From Sphingomonas sp. AP4-R1 (GTDB lineage Bacteria; Pseudomonadota; Alphaproteobacteria; Sphingomonadales; Sphingomonadaceae), in the NCBI RefSeq assembly GCF_013113735.1, contig NZ_CP053346.1:868001-932000 (forward strand): a stretch of DNA of 64,000 bases, in the 5' to 3' direction. Of the stretch, positions 34,113 through 41,915 are shown piece after piece. Both the position numbers and the translations under genes were made by a program. Position 1 is the first letter of the stretch. Each line of letters starts with the position of its first letter. The notes under the pieces were generated by a model. That model saw only the letters and a list, made by a program, of their open reading frames with translations, searched no databases and was not told the origin of the DNA.

Positions 34113-35143
34113 TGGAATACGAACCGATCATCACGCTGGCCGAACGACTTGCGCACGACGCCGAGGCCGTCTGCCGCCACTATCTCTCGAACGGCGACCG
34201 CGCCGGCCGCTACTGGCAGGTCGGCGACGCCCGCAACACGCCCGGCCGCTCCACCTATGTCCGTCTGCACAGCACGGCGAAGGGACCGGCGGGGAAATGG
34301 ACGGACGCCGCAACCGGCGAACATGGTGACCTGCTCGACATCATCCGGGAATGCTGGGGCCTTCACGACTTCAAGGATGTGGCGGACGAAGCCCGCCGAT
34401 TCCTCTCCATGCCGGCCGCCGAGCGGCCAGAACCCGCGACAGCACGACGTGCGCCAGCGCCGCAGGGATCGCCAGAGGCAGCGCGCCGCCTCATCGCCAT
34501 CTCGAAACCGATAGCGGGCAAAATCGCACAAACGTATTTACGCAAACGCGGCATTACGGATTTGCGGGACACCGACAGCCTGCATTTCCATCCCCGATGC
34601 TATTATCGGCCGATGGACACCGCGCCGACCGAGACCTGGCCGGCAATGGTCGCCTCGGTGACCGACGTCATGGGCAAGATCACCGGCGCGCATCGAACCT
34701 GGCTCGACCGCGCGGGGCGTGGCAAAGCGCCGATCGACACCCCGCGACGGGCGATGGGAGACCTTCTCGGCAATGCGGTGCGGTTCGGTGCCAGCACCGA
34801 TGTCATGGCGGCAGGCGAAGGGATCGAGACGGTCCTGTCACTCCGGCAGGCTTTGCCCAGGATGCCGACGCTCGCTGGACTCTCCGCAGCACATCTCGCC
34901 GCCATCGCTTTCCCCGAGAGCCTGCGCCGCCTCTATATCGTCCGCGACAACGACCCCGCCGGCGAGGCGGCTCGCGATACATTGGCCGAACGGGCGAACG
35001 CGGCCGGGATCGAGGCGATCGTGCTGACGCCCGAGCTTGAGGACTATAACGAAGACCTGCTCATCCTCGGATTGCCTGCGCTGCGCGCGCGGGTGCGGCA
35101 GCAGATGTCCCCGCAGGACGTCACCCGCTTTCTGGTTTCATGA
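34112..35143 (+). CDS. Toprim domain-containing protein (DUF7146-like)
   Basis: A 343-residue plasmid-type Toprim protein. The N-terminal part (residues 1-110) has G-K-W-T-D-A-A-T-G-E-H-G-D-L-L-D-I-I and resembles the DUF7146 region; no CHC2 zinc finger is visible. The Toprim part holds A-G-E-G-I-E-T-V-L-S (catalytic Glu) and V-R-D-N-D-P-A-G (D-x-D). Such proteins are thought to prime DNA synthesis during plasmid or ICE transfer. It is distinct from the CHC2-containing protein at 48,666-49,754, so the element encodes two Toprim proteins. Confidence 0.85.
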   Translation: MEYEPIITLAERLAHDAEAVCRHYLSNGDRAGRYWQVGDARNTPGRSTYVRLHSTAKGPAGKWTDAATGEHGDLLDIIRECWGLHDFKDVADEARRFLSMPAAERPEPATARRAPAPQGSPEAARRLIAISKPIAGKIAQTYLRKRGITDLRDTDSLHFHPRCYYRPMDTAPTETWPAMVASVTDVMGKITGAHRTWLDRAGRGKAPIDTPRRAMGDLLGNAVRFGASTDVMAAGEGIETVLSLRQALPRMPTLAGLSAAHLAAIAFPESLRRLYIVRDNDPAGEAARDTLAERANAAGIEAIVLTPELEDYNEDLLILGLPALRARVRQQMSPQDVTRFLVS

Positions 35144-35457
35144 CAGGGACGCCCGTGGCGTAAAGTCACGGTTTGTCACGCCGCCGGACACAATCGAACC
35201 GGACGCCGAGAGGACCACGACCCCGGCCTTCCGAGGGGGCGATCGGCCCATAGGCAAGCCGGCCCGGCAACGCCTGCGGTAGGCTATTTTCCGGCGGCCC
35301 TGCGGGCCTTTCCATCGCGAATCAAAATAGCCGTCCTTCGGCATCCTCCACTGCGTTCCGGCCCGGCGCTGACGCGCCGGGTGCAGGTCCGTCCCGCCCA
35401 TGGGCTTCGTCGCCATGAAGGCCGCGGCGGATCGCGGTCCAGCATCCGGAGGATCTC
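35144..35457 (+). ncRNA. Structured leader upstream of DUF2493 gene (candidate)
   Basis: This 314-base gap has several perfect stems: GGCTATTTT (35282-35290) with AAAATAGCC (35324-35332), a nested GGCCC/GGGCC hairpin at 35296-35308, and CCCGGCGC/GCGCCGGG at 35362-35381. They stack up directly before the DUF2493 gene. An open frame on the minus strand across this region has no recognisable domain and is probably not a gene. I propose a structured 5' leader or small RNA; an origin-like function is another possibility. Confidence 0.45.
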
Positions 35458-36381
35458 ATGACCGGCTACGAAGACGACGAACCCTTCCACGCATCCTCAC
35501 CGACCGACCATGTCCTGAACGAGCTTCAGCTTTACGGCTACCGACCATTCGGGGACGAACCCGACCAGCGGCTCCTGCCCGACGGCAATCAGGTCGCAGG
35601 CGCCATCGCCGACATCTTCGACGCCCTGATCGCAACGCTGGAGGACACACGCCTCGAACCCGACCTCGACGACCTCCTATGGTCGACCGTCAATATCTTC
35701 CATCGGACGACCGAGCGCGTTGCCCGCGAGCTCGACGACAACGAACAGGCGCAGAAACGCTCGCAGCGCGAGCAGGACGGCAGCGAGGTGAAGTCGGTCG
35801 AACTCGAACGACTGATCGCGGAGGGCAAAACCAGCCTCGAGCGCCAGGCCGCCTTCGAGCTCATGCGTGAGCAGGCCGCCGACCACTATGAGCGCCAGCT
35901 CAAGAAGCCGTGGATCCCGCGCAGCGGTTCGAAGGTCAGCCACCGCAACCTCACCGCCGCGATGATCGACAGCCGGGATTTCCTGATGGCCCGTCGCCGC
36001 GCCGAGCAGGAAGCGCTGGTGCCCGCAGGACCCAAGATCGTCGTGACTGGCGGCCTCGACTATAACGACCATCAGCTCATCTGGTCGAAGCTCGATCAGG
36101 TCCACGAAAAGCACAGCGACATGGTGCTGGTGCATGGCAAATCGCCGAAGGGCGCCGAGCGCATCGCCTCTTTGTGGGCCACAAAGCGCGGCGTGCCGCA
36201 GATCGGCTTCGCACCCGACTGGACGAAGCACGGGCGAGCCGCACCGTTCAAGCGCAACGACCAGATATTGGAGATCGTCCCGAAGGGTGTGCTGCACTTC
36301 CCCGGCACGGGCATCAACGACAATCTCGCCGACAAGGCGCGTAAGATGGGAATCAAAGTCTGGAAATTCGGCGGCGCTTGA
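35458..36381 (+). CDS. DUF2493 domain-containing protein
   Basis: A 307-residue protein. The C-terminal 115 residues form a DUF2493 domain: I-V-V-T-G-G-L-D-Y (residues about 195-203), V-L-V-H-G-K-S-P-K-G-A-E-R-I-A (a SLOG/Rossmann-like nucleotide-binding loop) and a basic segment F-A-P-D-W-T-K-H-G-R-A-A. The first 190 residues are acidic and helical. DUF2493 proteins are common on conjugative elements and may sense nucleotides, but their role is not known. The GGAGG ribosome-binding site is ideal for the ATG at 35458. Confidence 0.85.
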   Translation: MTGYEDDEPFHASSPTDHVLNELQLYGYRPFGDEPDQRLLPDGNQVAGAIADIFDALIATLEDTRLEPDLDDLLWSTVNIFHRTTERVARELDDNEQAQKRSQREQDGSEVKSVELERLIAEGKTSLERQAAFELMREQAADHYERQLKKPWIPRSGSKVSHRNLTAAMIDSRDFLMARRRAEQEALVPAGPKIVVTGGLDYNDHQLIWSKLDQVHEKHSDMVLVHGKSPKGAERIASLWATKRGVPQIGFAPDWTKHGRAAPFKRNDQILEIVPKGVLHFPGTGINDNLADKARKMGIKVWKFGGA

Positions 36382-36396
36382 TGCGCCGCCTTTCTT
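36370..36396 (+). terminator. Rho-independent terminator of the DUF2493 gene
   Basis: Arms GGCGGCGC and GCGCCGCC (36370-36377 and 36383-36390) with a 5-base loop and a TTTCTT tail. The stem overlaps the final codons and stop of the gene. Confidence 0.8.
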
Positions 36397-36528
36397 GGGC
36401 GCGAAACACGCGCCCGCGCACCCAGGCGATTAGCGCTCCTCCCGCGATCAACAATCGGCTATGACGATTACGCGCCTCGGTGGTGGTGGCTGGCGCAACC
36501 GTCAGTCCTGTCTGCGGAGTCCACCGTC

Positions 36529-36972
36529 ATGATACTTCTCGCCGCAATCGGATCGCTCGTAGCGATCGCGCTCCTGTGCTGGCTGCTCTTCACATTGGCA
36601 GTATTCGCACTCCCCGTTTTTGTCGGCACCACCGCCGGCGCCTGGGCCCACGGCACCGGCGCGGGCCTGCTCGGCGCCGCCATCGTCGGCCTCGCGGCCG
36701 CCGCCGCGACGCTCGCCGCCGGCCAGCTCGCGCTCGCCTTCACGCGATCGTCCGCGCTGAAGCTCATCGTCGCCGCCGCGTTCGTCGCCCCGGCCGCGTT
36801 CGCCGGCTTTCACGCCACCCATGGGATCGTGAAGCATCTCATGCCCGGCGACGTCTGGCAGACGATCTTCTCGGTCGTCGGCGCGATCGCGGTCGGCGCG
36901 ACCGCCTTCGCCCGGATCGCCGGCATGGTGACAGGCCCCGACCATAGCGGACCGCCCCTCGCACGCGCCTGA
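36529..36972 (+). CDS. Small integral membrane protein
   Basis: A 147-residue protein with four hydrophobic segments (about residues 3-28, 44-66, 80-98 and 108-128) and a short hydrophilic C-terminus. It has no recognised family. Its Ala/Gly-rich helices and position between DUF2493 and DUF736 genes match hypothetical membrane proteins of similar ICEs. Confidence 0.65.
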   Translation: MILLAAIGSLVAIALLCWLLFTLAVFALPVFVGTTAGAWAHGTGAGLLGAAIVGLAAAAATLAAGQLALAFTRSSALKLIVAAAFVAPAAFAGFHATHGIVKHLMPGDVWQTIFSVVGAIAVGATAFARIAGMVTGPDHSGPPLARA

Positions 36973-37518
36973 CCGTCCAGACACCCCGGCAGGAGCAGGG
37001 CCAGATCAGCGAACACAACGCTACCCCCGGCCAGCAGGGCAGCGGACAAGCGCGGCGCAGGTGTTTCCGCACGGCGACGGTTGCAGCACGCATCGACGCT
37101 GGAAGGAGGCAGATCGCGCGGCGCGGTGGTCCGGATGCCGGCCCGTATCGAGCGGAGCGACGATCCCGGGATGGAGGGAGGTTGCGCCAGCAGCAGGGCC
37201 GCCCCCCCGGCGGAAGAGCGAGCGAGCCGGACTATCCTCTGCCGACAGCCATGGGCCCCGTCTATATCCGCTACCGACCGCCCCAAACGGCCTCTGCAAT
37301 GGCCTGATCTGGTCGAAGGGCGGCTGCGCCTCGATCGTCTAGGCGCAACAGCGCCGTCAAACTTTCTTCCCCTGCCGGCTGCGCCGCCATTCCTCGCGCA
37401 CCAAGAAAGTCCTCCTCTGCTGTCAGGCCCCTCCGGGGTGCGCCGCCGATCGCCTCCGACCTCCCGATCGCCATCGAGGCCGCAATGGAGCGGGCTCGAA
37501 CGGAAACGGAGACTTACC
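36973..37518 (+). other. Long leader region upstream of DUF736 gene
   Basis: About 545 bases with no convincing gene. The right half contains serial hairpins: TGCGCCT/AGGCGCA (37325-37331, 37341-37347), ACTTTCTT/AAGAAAGT (37361-37368, 37403-37410) and CCCC/GGGG at 37428-37438. It may be a structured leader or hold transfer-related sites. Confidence 0.45.
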
Positions 37519-37845
37519 ATGGCGACCATCGGCACCTTCAAGAAGACCGGCTCGAACGACTTCACCGGGGAGATCGTCACCCTCAGCGTACAGGCCAAGA
37601 ACGTCCGCATCGTCCAGGATCAGCGCGCCACCGGCGAGAACGCACCCAGCCACCGGGTTCTGGTCGGCCGCGTCGAGATCGGCGCCGCCTGGTCCAAGCA
37701 GTCGAACGAGGGCCGCAACTACCTCGGCCTGAAGCTCGACGATCCCAGCTTCACTGCCCCGATCTACGCCAACCTCTTCGACGACGAGGACGGCGAAGGT
37801 TACTCGCTGATCTGGTCCCGCCCCACCGGCCGACGCACCGACTAA
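37519..37845 (+). CDS. DUF736 family protein, copy 1
   Basis: This 108-residue protein is a DUF736 member: M-A-T-I-G-T-F-K-K start, A-P-S-H-R-V near residue 50, G-A-A-W-S-K, L-D-D-P-S-F-T-A-P-I-Y-A-N-L-F and a final L-I-W-S-R-P. Function is unknown, but the family is almost always on alphaproteobacterial plasmids and ICEs. A second copy lies at 43,001. The ATG at 37519 is the family start; longer frames upstream are chance. It ends before a strong hairpin. Confidence 0.88.
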   Translation: MATIGTFKKTGSNDFTGEIVTLSVQAKNVRIVQDQRATGENAPSHRVLVGRVEIGAAWSKQSNEGRNYLGLKLDDPSFTAPIYANLFDDEDGEGYSLIWSRPTGRRTD

Positions 37846-37857
37846 GGCCACCTACGA

Positions 37858-37884
37858 AGGCCCCGACCGCCACGGTCGGGGCCT
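37858..37884 (+). terminator. 11-bp hairpin after DUF736 copy 1
   Basis: Perfect arms AGGCCCCGACC and GGTCGGGGCCT with a 5-base loop, 12 bases after the stop. This is a likely terminator. Confidence 0.75.
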
Positions 37885-37973
37885 ATCGCCATGCTGGTGG
37901 AGCGAATCAGCGGGCGCTGCGCAGGGCGCATGCGCGCACCCGCGCCAGCAGCATCTTGTGGCGCGAGGTGCAA

Positions 37974-37999
37974 AGAACGACTATTATAGCCGTAGTTCT
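37974..37999. promoter_or_regulatory. Operator candidate upstream of XRE regulator
   Basis: Arms AGAACGAC and GTAGTTCT (7 of 8 pairs match) flank a 10-base AT-rich core TATTATAG-like stretch, 35 bases before the QseC-like start. It could be its autoregulatory operator overlapping a -10 element. Confidence 0.45.
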
Positions 38000-38034
38000 G
38001 GCGTGCGTATTGGTCCGGGTGGGAGGTGATCGTC

Positions 38035-38277
38035 ATGATCACCGCCCGACAATCTCGGGCCGCACGCGCGTTGCTGGGATGGACACAGGAGACGCTCGCT
38101 GACCGGGCCCGCGTATCACTGACCGCGCTCAAAAGGCTCGAGTCAGAAAGCGGGCTCGAAGTCTATGAGAGCACTCGCGATGAAGTCCGGCGCGCGTTCG
38201 AGCGCAGCGGGATCGTGCTCCTGAACTCCGCCCAAGGTGTTGGGGTGATGCTCGTTGAAGGATCTAGGGCAGACTGA
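38035..38277 (+). CDS. QseC-like XRE-family regulator
   Basis: An 80-residue single-domain HTH protein: S-R-A-A-R-A-L-L-G-W-T-Q-E-T-L-A and V-S-L-T-A-L-K-R-L-E-S are the helix-turn-helix core. The ATG at 38035 has a GGGAGG site eight bases upstream; a GTG at 38026 is less likely. Small XRE proteins of this kind precede the DUF2285 antiactivator gene in ICE excision modules, where QseC controls QseM. The role here is inferred from gene order. Confidence 0.75.
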   Translation: MITARQSRAARALLGWTQETLADRARVSLTALKRLESESGLEVYESTRDEVRRAFERSGIVLLNSAQGVGVMLVEGSRAD

Positions 38278-38370
38278 TCGCCGTCGCAGCGCAACGGCTC
38301 CCCGCAATGCGGGCGCTGACCGACAATCGTCAGTGGCAAATCCATCCATTCTGGATAGAAGCGCCTCGCT

Positions 38371-38631
38371 ATGGTTACGGCGATGACGAGCAACTTCCCT
38401 GAGACACCGCCGAGCGATCCGTCGGTCACCGACTATGATCGCTCGCACCTCAAGCTCTATCTGCGCCTTCTCGATGCCGACGCCGAGGGCGCCGACTGGC
38501 GGGAGGTCGCATCAATCCTCTTCGGCCTCGATCCGGATGCAGATCCCATTCGCGCCAAGACCGTCCACGCCGCACATCTGGCGCGCGCCAAATGGATGAC
38601 TGAGCACGGGCCAAACGAACTGGGCCGCTGA
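38371..38631 (+). CDS. QseM-like DUF2285 antiactivator
   Basis: This 86-residue protein is a stand-alone DUF2285 domain: V-T-D-Y-D-R-S-H-L, Y-L-R-L-L-D-A-D-A-E-G-A-D-W-R-E-V-A, and H-L-A-R-A-K-W-M-T-E-H-G. In the Mesorhizobium symbiosis ICE, QseM binds and blocks the excision activator FseA. Here it sits between the XRE regulator and the fseA-like genes, the expected place. The C-terminus ends P-N-E-L-G-R, a little different from typical members. Confidence 0.75.
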   Translation: MVTAMTSNFPETPPSDPSVTDYDRSHLKLYLRLLDADAEGADWREVASILFGLDPDADPIRAKTVHAAHLARAKWMTEHGPNELGR

Positions 38632-38757
38632 CCGGTTTGTTTTGGTGATGCAGTAACGACATCACGTTGTCGCCACTTCGCTCTTCCCACGCAACCTCAA
38701 CCTCCTGATTCTCTTCGAGCGCATCTCGCGTGCACGGATATGCGCGGAGGCTGGAGG

Positions 38758-39072
38758 GTGGCAGACGACGGCGATTGGCGTTCGGAGCACGCATACGACT
38801 ATGTCGATGAGCTCTCGCCCACGGATTTGGCTTGGGAGTTCCTGCGCCGCAATCCCGAGTATCAGCGCGCTTACCGAGCCATCCGAACGCGCGCGCGCTT
38901 GACGCAAGAGGCGGAGACCGCTCTTGCCGAGCAATGGGGGTTGCGAAGTCCTGGCCGACCCCCGCCACTCCGCCAAACATCAACCGATATTCTGGTCCGT
39001 CCACGCCAATCCCGCCGCGATCGTTCTCACACCCGGTTGTACGCCAAGCACACTTCGGCTGACGAGCGATGA
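38758..39072 (+). CDS. FseA N-terminal half (msi172-like, DUF6499)
   Basis: The frame encodes the DUF6499-type N-terminus: D-W-R-S-E-H-A-Y-D-Y-V-D-E-L-S, L-A-W-E-F-L-R-R-N-P-E-Y and W-G-L-R-S-P. The GTG at 38758 has GGAGG eight bases upstream; an ATG at 38740 is also possible. After residue W-G-L the family homology jumps to the +1 frame, which continues as the DUF2285 half to 39523. In the Mesorhizobium ICE the two halves are fused by programmed frameshifting to make FseA. The separate product would end at 39072. Confidence 0.75.
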   Translation: MADDGDWRSEHAYDYVDELSPTDLAWEFLRRNPEYQRAYRAIRTRARLTQEAETALAEQWGLRSPGRPPPLRQTSTDILVRPRQSRRDRSHTRLYAKHTSADER

Positions 39073-39523
39073 CCTGCGTCCGCTCATGATCCTGCAGCAT
39101 GCGCCGAGCCTCATGCGCCTCGATATTCGCGGCGATCAGTATGACGTCGAACTCACCGATCCCGATGATCGCCGAACCCTGTGCGCACTGACAGTTCTCG
39201 ATGCGCTTACCCCCGACAGACTGGCCTCTCTTGAACGGTTCTGGTCCGGCCTCGCCGGAAAGCGGGTGCCCGCCGACCAGCGAGTGACACGACAGCGCCG
39301 CGCCCGTGCGCGTTTAATGCTGCGAGCCATCGATGGCGATGCGGCTCAGGCCACTTATCGGGCTATCGCGCTTCAGCTCTACCCGCAGCATCCTACCGAG
39401 CCCGGCGACTGGGTCGGCAGCCCGGTGCGAGAGACCGTGATCCGCCTTGCGCGCGATGGGCGGGTGCTTGTCGGTGGCGGATATCTCGACTTGATGCGCC
39501 GTCCCCGGCGCTCCCGCGGCTAA
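38924..39523 (+). CDS. FseA C-terminal half (msi171-like, DUF2285), +1 frame
   Basis: This frame carries the DUF2285 C-terminus: P-I-F-W-S-V-H-A-N-P-A-A-I-V-L near the start, R-G-D-Q-Y-D-V-E-L-T-D, and a terminal DUF2285 part with R-A-I-D-G-D-A-A-Q-A-T-Y and W-V-G-S-P-V-R-E-T-V-I-R-L. It overlaps the N-terminal half in the +1 frame for about 150 bases and probably has no own start; it is read by a shift near TGG GGG TTG CGA (38935-38946). The full FseA-like protein would activate rdfS. Confidence 0.75.
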   Translation: MPSNGGCEVLADPRHSAKHQPIFWSVHANPAAIVLTPGCTPSTLRLTSDDLRPLMILQHAPSLMRLDIRGDQYDVELTDPDDRRTLCALTVLDALTPDRLASLERFWSGLAGKRVPADQRVTRQRRARARLMLRAIDGDAAQATYRAIALQLYPQHPTEPGDWVGSPVRETVIRLARDGRVLVGGGYLDLMRRPRRSRG

Positions 39524-39529
39524 AGCCGC

Positions 39530-39561
39530 GATGTCGAAATTAGCCGCTTAACTTCGACATC
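39530..39561. promoter_or_regulatory. Perfect inverted repeat between fseA and rdfS
   Basis: Arms GATGTCGAA (39530-39538) and TTCGACATC (39553-39561) pair perfectly across 14 bases. It lies 7 bases after the fseA stop and 80 bases before rdfS. It could be a terminator-like element or the binding site of FseA at the rdfS promoter. Confidence 0.5.
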
Positions 39562-39641
39562 GTCCGACCCGCCGAACGCACGCCACGATGCTCGCATCCC
39601 GCCGTCCCTGCACGGTGCCCCTGCGAACCACCGAGGTCTCT

Positions 39642-39917
39642 ATGGCTGAAAAGGCCGCCACGCTCCCGAACCGCTACCTCCGCACGCCAGAAGCCGCCCG
39701 ATTCCTCGGCCTCTCGCAACGGACGCTGGAAAAGCACCGCACCTACGGCACAGGACCGACCTTCCGTAAGCTCGGCGGCCGGGTCGTCTATTCAATCGAC
39801 GAACTGCAGGCTTGGGCGGACCTCGGCGTTGCGACATCGACCTCCGATCCCCGTGCCCGCACCGTGCCGCCGGCCAAGCCCCATGCCGCCATCGCCGGAC
39901 TCCCCGATCGCGCCTGA
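39642..39917 (+). CDS. AlpA/RdfS-like excisionase
   Basis: A 91-residue MerR/AlpA-type winged-helix protein: Y-L-R-T-P-E-A-A-R-F-L-G-L-S-Q-R-T-L-E-K-H-R and G-P-T-F-R-K-L-G-G-R-V-V-Y form the DNA-binding domain. RdfS proteins bind near the attachment sites and direct the integrase to excise the ICE. The ATG at 39642 has GAGG upstream. The gene follows the fseA-like pair and precedes repA, as expected. Confidence 0.82.
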   Translation: MAEKAATLPNRYLRTPEAARFLGLSQRTLEKHRTYGTGPTFRKLGGRVVYSIDELQAWADLGVATSTSDPRARTVPPAKPHAAIAGLPDRA

Positions 39918-39923
39918 TCGCCG

Positions 39924-40811
39924 ATGCCCCCACCGACCCGGCAGCACGACGAACGCGCCCAGCTCGACCTGTTCAGATCGCTCCCCGGCGACCTTGCACC
40001 CCGCGACGCACAGGACCTCATGGCCTATCCATTCTTCTCCCTCGCCAAATCCAAGCGGCTCGCCCCAATCGACTTCAAAGCCGGTTCGGTGAAGATCCGC
40101 GTCGAAGCCGTACCCGAGCACGGCATGGCAACCATCTGGGACGCCGACATTCTCATCTGGGCCGCCTCCCAGATCGTCGAGGCGCGCGACCTCGGACTGC
40201 GCCCGTCGCGCCTGATGGCGACCACACCCTACGAAATCCTGAACTTCATCGGCCGGGGTGTCTCGCTGCGAGACTATGAGCGGCTCAAAGCTGCCCTCGA
40301 CCGCCTCCAGTCGACGACGGTAGCCACCTCGATCCGGCAACCGACCGAGCGGCGCATGCACCGCTTCTCGTGGATCAATGAATGGAAGGAGCGAATCGAC
40401 GAACGCGGACGCCCGCTCGGCCTGGAACTCATCGTCCCCGACTGGTTCTTCTCAGCCGTGCTCGACGACGCGCTCGTGCTGACGATCGACCGCGACTATT
40501 TCAACCTGACCGGCGGCCTCGAACGATGGCTCTACCGCCTAGTCCGCAAGCATGGCGGCCGACAGGAAACCGGATGGAGTTTCGACTTCGCGCATCTCCA
40601 CGCGAAGTCCGGCTCGCTTTCGCCGCTCAAGCACTTCGCCTACGACCTGCGAGAGATCGTCCAGCGACAGCCACTCCCAGGCTACAAGCTCGCGATCCTG
40701 CCCGGCGCGGGCTGTCCCGACATCCTGACCTTTGTGCCCACCGATCCGATACCGTTCGCGGTGCCGCGCCGGCGCCGCCTGAAGCTCGCCCGGCCTGTGG
40801 ATAAGCTGTGA
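39924..40811 (+). CDS. RepA-like replication initiator
   Basis: A 295-residue initiator of the plasmid RepA family common in alphaproteobacterial elements. The conserved stretch F-F-S-L-A-K-S-K-R (residues about 36-44), I-W-D-A-D-I-L-I-W and the winged-helix segment L-E-R-W-L-Y-R-L-V-R-K-H-G are typical. It would bind the iterons just downstream and start DNA replication of the excised circle. The start is 6 bases after the rdfS stop, suggesting joint expression with excision. Confidence 0.85.
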   Translation: MPPPTRQHDERAQLDLFRSLPGDLAPRDAQDLMAYPFFSLAKSKRLAPIDFKAGSVKIRVEAVPEHGMATIWDADILIWAASQIVEARDLGLRPSRLMATTPYEILNFIGRGVSLRDYERLKAALDRLQSTTVATSIRQPTERRMHRFSWINEWKERIDERGRPLGLELIVPDWFFSAVLDDALVLTIDRDYFNLTGGLERWLYRLVRKHGGRQETGWSFDFAHLHAKSGSLSPLKHFAYDLREIVQRQPLPGYKLAILPGAGCPDILTFVPTDPIPFAVPRRRRLKLARPVDKL

Positions 40812-40818
40812 AACCCCT

Positions 40819-40881
40819 CGTGCTATCAGGGACCAGCCCTATCGTGCCATCGGGGACCGGGCCATCGTGCTATCGGGGACC
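40819..40881 (+). repeat. Three iterons downstream of repA
   Basis: Three 16-base repeats of the type CGTGCTATCGGGGACC lie at 40819-40834, 40843-40858 and 40866-40881, with starts 24 and 23 bases apart (two helical turns). They differ by one base each. Their place beside repA marks a probable replication origin (oriV). Confidence 0.75.
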
Positions 40882-41022
40882 GGAATCGTCGAATTCCGCT
40901 TCGGATTCAGTGACTTATTTCGACTCTAACATTGCTAACCTAGATTCCTTCGGAATCTGTCTAACGGCCGCGCGCATCGTCGCGGTTTCGCCGAGCGACG
41001 CGCCGCCGGGACAGCCCGCATC

Positions 41023-41661
41023 ATGATCGTGGCGCTGCTCAATCAGAAGGGCGGTGTCGGCAAGACGACGCTGGCGCTGCACCTCGCCGGACAGTGGGCG
41101 TGTGAGGGCAAGCGGGTCACCGTGATCGATGCCGACCCGCAAGGTTCGGCACTCGACTGGTCGGAACAACGCGCCCGCGAAGGCCACCCGCGGCTATTCG
41201 GCGTCGTCGGGCTGGCGCGCGACACGCTGCATCGCGAGGCACCCGAGCTTGCCCGTGATGTCGACCATGTCGTCATCGACGGGCCGCCGCGTGTTGCCAG
41301 TCTGATGCGCTCGGCGCTGCTCGCGACCGACGTCGTTCTGATCCCGGTTCAGCCGTCCCCGCTCGACGGTTGGGCGTCCGCCGAGATGCTCTCATTGCTC
41401 GGCGAGGCGCGCATCTACCGGCCCGAACTGGCCGCGCGGTTCGTCCTCAATCGCTGCTCGGCGCGCACCGTCATCGCACGCGAGACCGCAGCCGCACTGG
41501 CCGATCACGACCCGCCCGTGCTCGCCGCAGCGATCGGGCAGCGCATCGGCTTTGCAGAAGCCGCGCAAAGCGGCAGGCTCGCCAGCGAACTTAGCCACGC
41601 CCAGATTGCCGCCTCCGAAATCGCAGCGCTCGCCGCAGCGATCACTGGCATACTGCCATGA
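41023..41661 (+). CDS. parA: ParA-family ATPase
   Basis: A 212-residue ParA/MinD-type partition ATPase. The deviant Walker A K-G-G-V-G-K-T-T is at residues 9-16, Walker A' V-I-D-A-D-P-Q-G at about 37-44, and Walker B-like V-V-I-D-G-P-P near 85. It drives segregation of the element DNA. The next gene overlaps its stop (ATGA) and is likely its DNA-binding partner. Confidence 0.93.
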   Translation: MIVALLNQKGGVGKTTLALHLAGQWACEGKRVTVIDADPQGSALDWSEQRAREGHPRLFGVVGLARDTLHREAPELARDVDHVVIDGPPRVASLMRSALLATDVVLIPVQPSPLDGWASAEMLSLLGEARIYRPELAARFVLNRCSARTVIARETAAALADHDPPVLAAAIGQRIGFAEAAQSGRLASELSHAQIAASEIAALAAAITGILP

Positions 41662-41915
41662 AGGAGCGGCAATCCTCCGGCGGTTTCGCTGCCCGACCGG
41701 GCGACGCCGAACGCTGGGTGCGAGCACCCGAACACACGCCGGTTCGTCCCCCCACAGCCGCCGAGGAATATCCCGCGCGCCTCACGATCGACGTCACTGT
41801 CGACATGCGCGGGCGGATCAAGATCGCGGCATTCCAGCGCGGCCAGACCGTCGCGGACATGCTGCGCGCGCTCTTCGAGCGTGAATTTCCAGCGCCATCA
41901 GGAGAGAAGGAATGA
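41658..41915 (+). CDS. Small ParA-associated ribbon-helix-helix-like protein
   Basis: An 85-residue protein coupled to parA by a 4-base overlap. The C-terminal part, R-L-T-I-D-V-T-V-D-M-R-G-R-I-K-I-A-A-F followed by T-V-A-D-M-L-R-A-L-F, resembles a ribbon-helix-helix fold (one beta strand, two helices). It would act as the centromere-binding partner of ParA. This is inferred from size and context. Confidence 0.7.
   Translation: MKERQSSGGFAARPGDAERWVRAPEHTPVRPPTAAEEYPARLTIDVTVDMRGRIKIAAFQRGQTVADMLRALFEREFPAPSGEKE

Noticed and set aside
34112..35143. Toprim protein as a second reverse-transcriptase partner
   Set aside because: It is coupled to a backbone hypothetical gene, lacks the CHC2 finger and is 14 kb away; it is a usual ICE gene.
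35138..35416. A 92-codon minus-strand frame before the DUF2493 gene
   Set aside because: It lies over strong stem-loops, has a biased Arg/Gly composition and no domain; a structured non-coding leader explains the region better.
40819..40881. The three repeats as a CRISPR fragment
   Set aside because: Repeats are 16 bases with 7-8-base spacers, next to repA; this is iteron spacing, and no cas gene is present.
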